Positions 6,491-11,716 of a DNA stretch of 11,716 nt are shown here, one piece after another. A program made the translations under genes and the position numbers. Position 1 is the first letter of the stretch, and every line of letters begins with the position of its first letter. This stretch comes from SM23-78 sp041479965 (GTDB lineage: Archaea; Nanobdellota; Nanobdellia; Woesearchaeales; SM23-78), in assembly GCA_041479965.1 (NCBI GenBank), contig JBGOZE010000041.1, forward strand, positions 1 to 11,716. Reading direction: 5' to 3'. Under the pieces are notes generated by a model, which was given only the letters and a program-made list of their open reading frames with translations, did no database searches and was not told the DNA's origin.

Positions 6491-7411
6491 TCATTTCTCA
6501 AAAACCAGTGCTTTTCCTTCAGGCAATTGCTGGTACCATTTCTGGGCGTAAAACGCCAAATCCCATCCGTCAAATGGGAATTCTATCTTATTATGGGGCT
6601 GGTAGTGGCCTCGACAAATGCCAAGCAGGTCATGCTCCTCTTGTTCTTCTTTTGATAATTCCTTCACTCTTTTGCAAGGCCCTGACATATCGCAATAAAC
6701 AGTTTCTGATTCTGGCCTCAGGTTTAGCCTTTTTATAATCGTTTCAAGAGGCATAATTCTTCCTTTGTCAGAAATAATTGCATAACAGGCATCATTTACT
6801 AAGAAGATCGGTTCTTCATGCTCAAATAAGTCTGCCTCTTGCAGGTACGCCTCATATTCTTCGTTATTTACGGAAAGCATTTCTCCTGTTTCTTCATCCT
6901 CGATGTCTTCTGGCGTTGGATCGCGAGGCTCATTCTCATAGAACTGCCTTTGTTCCATTCCAGAAAGCTCATCAAAAGAATTCCATGACTCTGCAAAACT
7001 AGGCTTTAATCTTTGTTCTGATTTATGGGCGCATCTTAATCTTTCACCCAAATCCCTAACAACTCCTTTATGCTCTTTATCTCTCGGGCATGTTTCATGG
7101 TGGATGAATGGCAATTCAAATTTCGTATATGATTCTTCTATTTGTTTCTCATGCCATAAATTCTTAAAATTCCCTTCATTTTGCTGCATCCAAGTTCGTA
7201 TAAAATCAATCATTCCTTTTACATTCGTCTCATACATGACTGTTGTCGGGCTTCCCCACCTGCAACTATCCATGCATGCTCCCAGATATTTGCCTTTCAT
7301 GTTGCTTTTCTTCATCAAGAATTCTGCTTGTTCTTTTGGCAGCCTATTGGATTTAATCATATATGGTTCTTCTCCTTTCATGGCTTTTAAAAAAGCATAT
7401 GGTATTCCCAT
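6491..7411 (-). CDS. hypothetical Cys/His-rich protein, 306 aa
   Basis: I do not recognise this protein. It is soluble, without signal peptide or membrane segments. Cysteines and histidines cluster: CMDSC (46, 50); HHETC at 104-108, followed by CAH (127-129); CDMSGPC (240-246); CRGH (266-269). These spacings would suit metal binding, probably zinc. The centre (about 155-200) is very acidic (PRDPTPEDIEDEETGE), likely a disordered linker between an N-terminal and a C-terminal part. The C-terminal part has a strand-rich segment (FLVNDACYAIISDKGRIM) and ends near KWYQQLPEGKALVFEK. The ATG at 7411 sits 25 bases after a TATA element, so the message should be leaderless. Of the first eight lysines, seven are AAA, while neighbours prefer AAG; this hints at separate acquisition. 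No function can be assigned. Confidence 0.82.
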   Translation of the reverse strand: MGIPYAFLKAMKGEEPYMIKSNRLPKEQAEFLMKKSNMKGKYLGACMDSCRWGSPTTVMYETNVKGMIDFIRTWMQQNEGNFKNLWHEKQIEESYTKFELPFIHHETCPRDKEHKGVVRDLGERLRCAHKSEQRLKPSFAESWNSFDELSGMEQRQFYENEPRDPTPEDIEDEETGEMLSVNNEEYEAYLQEADLFEHEEPIFLVNDACYAIISDKGRIMPLETIIKRLNLRPESETVYCDMSGPCKRVKELSKEEQEEHDLLGICRGHYQPHNKIEFPFDGWDLAFYAQKWYQQLPEGKALVFEK

Positions 7412-7431
7412 GAATCAGGTTACTAATCAAA

Positions 7432-7439
7432 TATTTATA
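7432..7439. promoter_or_regulatory. TATA box, leaderless promoter of the 306-aa gene, possibly bidirectional
   Basis: The minus strand reads TATAAATA, centred about 25 bases before the ATG at 7411, so that gene is predicted leaderless. On the plus strand the same DNA reads TATTTATAAA and could also fire rightwards, starting near 7462, just before a small ORF at 7467. Confidence 0.55.
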
Positions 7440-7466
7440 AAGGTTTTTATCCAAAAGTAGTATCTT

Positions 7467-7565
7467 ATGGCTAAAAGAGAAGCCCAAAAAAATAATTTTC
7501 AGCGCTTGCCGGCCTTCGAAGAATCTCCAGATTGTCTTTCTAGATTATCTTCTCTTTCTCAATAA
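7467..7565 (+). CDS. candidate small protein, 32 aa (uncertain)
   Basis: A complete short frame starting MAKREAQKNNF and ending in TAA. Its ATG lies about 31 bases after a TATA element that may be bidirectional, so a near-leaderless message is possible. The frame overlaps the 3' end of the opposite-strand phosphoesterase gene by 26 bases. The composition (basic start, Ser/Leu-rich end) gives no clue to function. It may be a chance frame; only the promoter geometry argues for it. Confidence 0.2.
   Translation: MAKREAQKNNFQRLPAFEESPDCLSRLSSLSQ
7486..7492 (-). terminator. U-tract terminator after the tandem phosphoesterase gene
   Basis: On the minus strand a run of seven T follows ATTA (TTATTTTTTTGG), about 48 bases past the stop codon. 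It fits archaeal U-tract termination. A GC-rich palindrome (GCCGGC, 7508-7513) lies between stop codon and T-run but forms only a short stem. Confidence 0.45.
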
Positions 7566-10500
7566 TCTTCTCTAGCGTCGGGTTGAGGATGAATTCCATT
7601 GCATAAACCCTCTTCCTAGGGTCGTAGTCTACGTTGATGAATCCTCGTATTCCTGCAGGCTTTCCTATGAGTGGTACGAACTCGTTGATGGGCTCATAGC
7701 CTGGGTGCAGCACTGCCAGGTGGCCGTCTGCGTATGCTCCTCCTGTCTGGTGCCTGTCTCCAGCTATCACGATGTCTGCGTCATTGTTCATCTTCCTGAG
7801 ATGGGCTAATACTCCGTAGATCTCGTCTTGTTTCTCAGGGAACTTGTGCAAGCCGAAGAGCTTGTTGCCTCCTTCAAGCATGGTCGTGCCTACGCCCACA
7901 TCATTGCCTTTGCCTGTGAAGAGGATTATCTGTCCTTTGTCCAGTTGAGCTTCATCGTATTGGTTGGCTAGCTCCAATGCTTCATCACTGTTCTTGTGCG
8001 ACTTGTTGTAGTGGTTGCCGCTCATCAGGACTAGCTTTCCTCCGCTGGCAAGCACCTTGTCAGTGTAGGGCTTCATCAATATCTTGTAGAGGTGCTTCTG
8101 CTCTGACGCGTTATGGATGGTCATGGCTCGCATGTTGCCCAATGCTTCCTTTGCTATTAATCTTGCTTTCTCGTCATCAGGGAGCTGTGGGTCCTGCAAG
8201 ATTTTCTCGACAACTGCCTGCCTGAACTTCTCAGGAACCACGCCAGTGTATCTTGAGGCGCTGCTGAAAATCCTCTCCTCTGTTCCGTGGAGCACCTCGT
8301 CCCAGCAAACCATGTCCGGTAGCCTGTGCTCTTGCTGATAGTGCTGGGTTGCCCTGATCAATTGGTCCTTGGAGTAGTGTCCTGGCTTGTCAGGAGCTCC
8401 GAGGTGGAAGTCTCCTGCTATTTCTATCCTCTTGAACTCATTCCTCACATAGACTTTGCGCTCCTTGATTATCTTGCTAAGCTTTTCCTTGGCATCCTTT
8501 GATAAGTCCTTGTCAGTGTCAAGGTGAGCCTTGTAAGTTGCCAGCTCATCTGCTATCTTGCCAAGCTTTACCAGCTCGCTACTATCAATTATGGTGAACC
8601 TGTTCACTCCGTCATAGTCTTCTGTGTGGATGACTGCTGCAGAAGCATAGGGCCCTGTGAGCAATCTCTTGGTGTGCCAGTTCCTGAAATTATGTGCGAC
8701 AAGCCATTGCAGGTTAGGGATGGACTGCAAGGTCGGCAAAGTCACCAGGTAGGCTATTTTCTGCCCTTTGATGAACTCTCCATCTATCATATGCTCTGAA
8801 TCCTTGAACCAGGGCATTGTCCTGAATCCTCCGCTCATGTGGCCTCCGAGAAGCATTATGTCAGGCTGGCTCTGGCTGTCCTCAAAAAGCTTCTTTAGAA
8901 CCATGTTCTCATAGTTCATCTCAAGCTTAGCCTCCCTTATAGCCCTGGGAGCCACGCTCTCAGAGAAGGTCTGCCTGATGTTATGGATAAGCATCATCTT
9001 CTTCTCTCCGTCTGTGATCTCCTGGTACTCCACTTCTGCCTTGGCCTTGAGCTTGCTGCCTGTCCTCAGGTCATCGACTATGCCTGTCTGTATCTGGATG
9101 TTCTTCCTGGGTGATACATGGATGACCAGCTGCTGCTTGATGTCCCATCCAAAGAAATGCGATGTGTATTGGTCTTTGGCTTTCTTGAATGCAAGCTCAA
9201 CCTCGTCTGCGAAGACAGGGTAGTGCTTGGTGAACCAGGTGACTGAGCTCATAGGCCCTGACATGAGGTTCTCTGTCCATGACATTGCAGTGTTCAGGTC
9301 TTCCAGCCTTGAGTCAAGATCTTTCTCCTCAGTTCTTAGCTGTAGTTTCTCATCTGCCAGCTGTTTCAGCTTGTCAGCCATCTTCTTGACAGGCTCTTGC
9401 TGGTCGCTCGCCCAGTAAACAAAATCAGCTGCTTCTTTCAAGACTCCTCCCATGTAGCGAGGGCTTCTCTCTCCTAATCTTCCGCTCTTGGTCAGGAAGA
9501 ACTTCTCTACTAGCCCAGGCTCATTCTCTTCAAGATGCTTGGAGTCTATGCTGTACAGCTCGTCCTGAGTGGATGAGAAAGTCTCCCTGAGAATCTCATC
9601 AACCCTTTCCCTGTATTGCTCCCTATTCTCATTTGGCTTCTTATGCAATTTCTTGTCCCTGGAAGCCCGGTTAAGGAATTTCTCCTGCAAGGCATCCTTG
9701 AAATATTGAGTGTAAACTCCAACAAGGTTCTCCTTGGCCTCGCCCCTGAGCTTCCCAATCTGCTCTTCCTTATCATCAGCCCATTTCTTGATATAAGTGT
9801 CCTCAATGTGGCTTATGTTCTTGTGGTCCTCTTCACCTGTCTGTATCCTGAGGATGGTGTGCTGGGGCAGGATGCTCATGAGCGCCTTGATGTTCACTTC
9901 TGCTGCCTCGAAAGCATCTGTCAATGTGGTTATCTTCTTGCGCTCTTTGTTGTTGATGTGCTCCTCGTAGAAGGCCTGCTCAAAGTTGTTGTCAATGCGC
10001 TCCTCAAGCATCTGCTCAGATATGGTCTTATCCTCACCCTTCCTCTTAACCCAGCCTAGGAATCTTAGATCATTAAGGTTGCTCTTGGAACTGAACGGAG
10101 GGATGTGAGGGATCACTCCTCCCTGGATTACGACTTGCTGGATGCTCTTGGCATAATCATTCACATCCAAGAAAAGAGCCAAGCCTTTCATGGTGTGCTC
10201 ATCATGGGCCTTGGTGCCGAAAGTAGGCTCTGCAAGGTAGAGAGCGCAATAGGAGAAATCATCATGTTTCTTCCTCAGGCTTCCTTCCTCGATGACCAAT
10301 CTCTCAAGCACCTGAGGAGCTAGGCCGTACCTTCTCTTCTGGTCCTCCTTGTCCTTCCTAAACAGCAAGTCTATTCCGTCTGTTTTAAGCAAAGTATTGA
10401 CCTGTTTCTGGGCGTAATCCAGGTTTTGGAACCTTAGCTGGGACTTGATCTCATCAAGCGTAGGCCAGTCACTCGGATTGACAGAGCGCGTCTTCAAGAA

Positions 10501-10605
10501 ATTGTAAAGCCTGAAAGCATCTTGCTTCAGCGATATGAGTTCTCCGGCGCTAGGCTTCTTGTCTTTAGAATGATTTTTAGCCTTATCATCAGAATCGAAT
10601 TCCAT
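7540..10605 (-). CDS. tandem calcineurin-like metallophosphoesterase protein with N-terminal winged helix, 1021 aa
   Basis: A very long soluble protein. Residues 20-100 look like a winged helix (PTLDEIKSQLRF, then LDYAQKQVNTLLKTDG, then a basic wing DKEDQKRRYGLA). Module 2 (about 720-1021) has the calcineurin-like metallophosphoesterase order: GDFHLG (Asp732, His734), WDEVLHG (Asp769), SGNHY (Asn864, His865), GLHKF, and AGDRHQTGG (Asp950, His952); GDRH replaces the usual GHxH. Module 1 (about 115-675) repeats this order with most ligands lost: AEPTFG at 126, QGGVIP at 161, TGEEDH at 256, LIHNI near 541 and LGGHMSGG at 586. About 280 residues, partly charged coiled coil, separate its third and fourth motifs. 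Module 2 probably hydrolyses a phosphoester, perhaps in nucleic acid; the substrate is unknown. A TTG at 10620 is in frame, but the ATG at 10605 follows GGGTGA by four bases. Lysine is mainly AAG. Confidence 0.88.
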   Translation of the reverse strand: MEFDSDDKAKNHSKDKKPSAGELISLKQDAFRLYNFLKTRSVNPSDWPTLDEIKSQLRFQNLDYAQKQVNTLLKTDGIDLLFRKDKEDQKRRYGLAPQVLERLVIEEGSLRKKHDDFSYCALYLAEPTFGTKAHDEHTMKGLALFLDVNDYAKSIQQVVIQGGVIPHIPPFSSKSNLNDLRFLGWVKRKGEDKTISEQMLEERIDNNFEQAFYEEHINNKERKKITTLTDAFEAAEVNIKALMSILPQHTILRIQTGEEDHKNISHIEDTYIKKWADDKEEQIGKLRGEAKENLVGVYTQYFKDALQEKFLNRASRDKKLHKKPNENREQYRERVDEILRETFSSTQDELYSIDSKHLEENEPGLVEKFFLTKSGRLGERSPRYMGGVLKEAADFVYWASDQQEPVKKMADKLKQLADEKLQLRTEEKDLDSRLEDLNTAMSWTENLMSGPMSSVTWFTKHYPVFADEVELAFKKAKDQYTSHFFGWDIKQQLVIHVSPRKNIQIQTGIVDDLRTGSKLKAKAEVEYQEITDGEKKMMLIHNIRQTFSESVAPRAIREAKLEMNYENMVLKKLFEDSQSQPDIMLLGGHMSGGFRTMPWFKDSEHMIDGEFIKGQKIAYLVTLPTLQSIPNLQWLVAHNFRNWHTKRLLTGPYASAAVIHTEDYDGVNRFTIIDSSELVKLGKIADELATYKAHLDTDKDLSKDAKEKLSKIIKERKVYVRNEFKRIEIAGDFHLGAPDKPGHYSKDQLIRATQHYQQEHRLPDMVCWDEVLHGTEERIFSSASRYTGVVPEKFRQAVVEKILQDPQLPDDEKARLIAKEALGNMRAMTIHNASEQKHLYKILMKPYTDKVLASGGKLVLMSGNHYNKSHKNSDEALELANQYDEAQLDKGQIILFTGKGNDVGVGTTMLEGGNKLFGLHKFPEKQDEIYGVLAHLRKMNNDADIVIAGDRHQTGGAYADGHLAVLHPGYEPINEFVPLIGKPAGIRGFINVDYDPRKRVYAMEFILNPTLEKIIEKEKII

Positions 10606-10609
10606 CTCT

Positions 10610-10615
10610 TCACCC
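10610..10615 (-). promoter_or_regulatory. ribosome binding site that fixes the ATG at 10605
   Basis: GGGTGA on the minus strand lies four bases before the ATG. It would lie inside the coding region if the upstream in-frame TTG at 10620 were used, so it argues for the shorter protein. Confidence 0.55.
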
Positions 10616-10670
10616 TTCAACTATTTTACCGACTATGCAATCGCGAATAAGACATATCTTTTCTTCGTGT

Positions 10671-10680
10671 GTTTATAAAC
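10671..10680 (-). promoter_or_regulatory. TATA box of the tandem phosphoesterase gene
   Basis: GTTTATAAAC is a perfect 10-base palindrome centred about 70 bases before the ATG at 10605. Transcription would start near 10650, leaving a leader of about 45 nt that contains the Shine-Dalgarno. Confidence 0.55.
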
Positions 10681-10775
10681 ATTTATCGCAGAAAAACTAT
10701 ATGTTGAATAACAATATTTTTTTCATTACCTAGTCAGGACAAATGAAGCATATTTTCTGTTTTAAACAAAGAAAA

Positions 10776-10784
10776 TTTTTAAAT
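10776..10784 (+). promoter_or_regulatory. TATA box, predicted leaderless promoter of the 125-aa gene
   Basis: TTTTTAAAT after a GAAAA stretch is centred 26 bases before the ATG at 10806, so transcription should begin at that ATG. It lies inside the longer frame that opens at 10743, arguing against the earlier start. Confidence 0.6.
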
Positions 10785-10805
10785 CAGCCCATACTCCCAG
10801 CAATC

Positions 10806-11183
10806 ATGGCCAAGAGGACTGTCAAGCCCGTGGAAGAGTATGACAGGGAGCATTTCCCTCACAAGGTCCTTGAGCGCCTGGACAAAACCCTGTGCTCATA
10901 CCTTGATCTTACCCAGGCACACCAGCATCATCTGCGCGCAGAAAAAGAGAACCATCGCCTAGGCCACCTGGAAGTCGCAAGGCCAATCAAGTATTCTCGC
11001 CAGAACATCGAAGAAGTCATCAAGACATTCTATAGGGAGGAAGGCTATCGTGTCACCAGCACAGTGCCAGGGCTTCTCGAGGTGAAAAAGCCCAATGAGG
11101 ATTACCTGGTGAGCGTCTCAGAGGGAGACACCAGCTTCATGATATTCGTCTCAGAATGCTGCAATAAGCTCAACCTGAAATAA
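10806..11183 (+). CDS. hypothetical protein, 125 aa
   Basis: I do not recognise this family. The protein is small and soluble, beginning MAKRTVKPVEEYD. Residues 15-50 look helical and His-rich (LTQAHQHHLRAEKENHRLGH). After that comes a compact alpha/beta part: helix NIEEVIKTFYREEGY, strands YRVTSTVPGLLEVKK and DYLVSVSEGDTSFMIFVSE, and a short tail with adjacent cysteines CCNKLNLK. The frame opens at an ATG at 10743, which would add 21 residues, but a TATA element within that extension sits exactly 26 bases before the ATG at 10806, so I use 10806 and predict a leaderless message. The gene diverges from the tandem phosphoesterase gene, with 200 bp between the two start codons. A methyltransferase gene follows 70 bp downstream with its own possible promoter. 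Function unknown. Confidence 0.78.
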   Translation: MAKRTVKPVEEYDREHFPHKVLERLDKTLCSYLDLTQAHQHHLRAEKENHRLGHLEVARPIKYSRQNIEEVIKTFYREEGYRVTSTVPGLLEVKKPNEDYLVSVSEGDTSFMIFVSECCNKLNLK

Positions 11184-11217
11184 GCCATTAACTCCTATTG
11201 TAGCTTGCATCATCACA

Positions 11218-11228
11218 AAAAATTAAAA
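11218..11228 (+). promoter_or_regulatory. possible TATA element of the methyltransferase gene
   Basis: An A-rich stretch AAAAATTAAAA is centred about 30 bases before the ATG at 11254, which would give an almost leaderless transcript. It is less sharply TATA-like than the others in this window. Confidence 0.4.
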
Positions 11229-11253
11229 CCAGGCTTGATTCTCCCCTTCTAAA

Positions 11254-11716
11254 ATGGTGTATGAACCCCGGGAAGACTCGCAGATGCTCTTGAGATTCGT
11301 CAAAGAGCTAGCTCACGGCAGAGTCCTGGACATGGGAACAGGCTCAGGCATACAAGCCCTTGCAGTTGCTGAGAAGCCTGAAGTCAAGGAAGTAATAGCA
11401 GTCGACATAGACGATGTAGCCATAGCTGATCTTATAAAGAAGAAGAACAAGAAGATAAAAGTCATCAAGTCAGACCTGTTCATGAACATCGGCGGAAGCT
11501 TTGACGTCATGGTATTCAATCCTCCCTACCTGCCAGAGGACGAGCAAGACCAAGATGCTGCTCTGGATGGAGGCAAGAAAGGCCATGAGCTCATAGAAAA
11601 GTTCTTGCACGAAGCCAAAGACTACCTGACCAAGGACGGATTCATCCTCCTGGTCTTCAGCAACAGGACAAGCAAGGAAGCAGTTGATGACGCCATAACC
11701 AAGCAAGGATATGCAT
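11254..11716 (+). CDS. HemK2/Mtq2-type class I methyltransferase, 3' end cut off
   Basis: The frame is open to the right edge of the window; 154 residues are visible. It begins MVYEPREDSQMLL, the N-terminal signature of the archaeal/eukaryotic Mtq2 (N6AMT1, HemK2) group. The SAM-binding motif is LDMGTGSG (25-32), the acidic end of strand 2 is VDID (50-53), and the catalytic NPPY is at 89-92, followed by DGGKKGHE and a helix-strand pair LTKDGFILLVF. Eukaryotic and archaeal relatives methylate the glutamine of the GGQ loop of class I release factor, usually with Trm112 as partner; that role here is inferred from family. Relatives are about 200 aa, so roughly 45 residues are missing. The ATG at 11254 keeps the complete YEPxED signature and lies 70 bp after the 125-aa gene. 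Confidence 0.88.
   Translation, partial: MVYEPREDSQMLLRFVKELAHGRVLDMGTGSGIQALAVAEKPEVKEVIAVDIDDVAIADLIKKKNKKIKVIKSDLFMNIGGSFDVMVFNPPYLPEDEQDQDAALDGGKKGHELIEKFLHEAKDYLTKDGFILLVFSNRTSKEAVDDAITKQGYA

Noticed and set aside
9616..10059. 147-codon plus-strand frame opposite the tandem phosphoesterase gene
   Set aside because: Its hydrophobic, low-complexity translation is the mirror of the charged helical region coded on the other strand, and no promoter or ribosome site supports it.
7540..10605. Identification of the 1021-aa protein as DNA polymerase D small subunit (DP1) or Mre11
   Set aside because: DP1 has one phosphoesterase domain after an OB fold, and Mre11 has one N-terminal domain. Neither has two tandem modules with a winged helix in front, and the motif spacing differs.
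10606..10620. TTG start at 10620 for the tandem phosphoesterase gene
   Set aside because: The Shine-Dalgarno GGGTGA lies between this TTG and the ATG at 10605, so the ATG is the better start.
10743..10805. Longer N-terminus of the 125-aa protein (ATG at 10743)
   Set aside because: A TATA element lies within this extension, exactly 26 bases before the ATG at 10806, and the extension has a composition unlike the rest of the protein.

Overview
The window looks like a piece of an archaeal chromosome, probably from a small-genome DPANN-type lineage such as the Woesearchaeota/Pacearchaeota group. That placement is inference. It rests on A/T-rich TATA elements about 25 bp before predicted start sites, several genes whose predicted transcript begins at or next to the ATG (leaderless), an archaeal/eukaryotic-type isoleucyl-tRNA synthetase, a HemK2/Mtq2-type methyltransferase, U-tract terminators without hairpins, and many small proteins of unrecognised family. 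I see no rRNA, tRNA, CRISPR array, insertion sequence or phage structural gene.

Layout. 1-2087, minus strand: thioredoxin, thioredoxin reductase and an unrecognised 187-aa protein, each with its own promoter. The two thioredoxin genes share the same 9-base TATA element at the same distance from the ATG. 2210-5080, plus strand: isoleucyl-tRNA synthetase, divergent from the 187-aa gene. 5129-5809, minus: a small Cys-rich, membrane-anchored surface protein with a putative Ig (He_PIG-like) domain. 6007-6465, plus: a 152-aa protein with a possible winged helix. 6491-7411, minus: an unrecognised 306-aa Cys/His-rich protein. 7540-10605, minus: a 1021-aa protein. 10806-11183, plus: an unrecognised 125-aa protein. 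11254 to the window end, plus: a truncated HemK2/Mtq2-like methyltransferase.

The most unusual object is the 1021-aa protein. It reads as an N-terminal winged helix followed by two calcineurin-like metallophosphoesterase (MPE) modules in tandem. The second keeps most metal-binding motifs. The first keeps the order of the motifs but has lost nearly all ligands, and carries an insertion of roughly 280 residues, partly coiled coil. An enzyme plus pseudoenzyme fused to a probable nucleic-acid-binding domain is a credible candidate for an undescribed family.

The genes do not form one obvious pathway. Thioredoxin and its reductase are a redox pair. IleRS and the methyltransferase belong to translation. 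The genes at 5129-5809 and 6491-7411 use AAA where their neighbours use AAG for lysine, which suggests a different history. No intergenic stretch exceeds 300 bases; the largest (5810-6006 and 10606-10805) hold divergent promoters.
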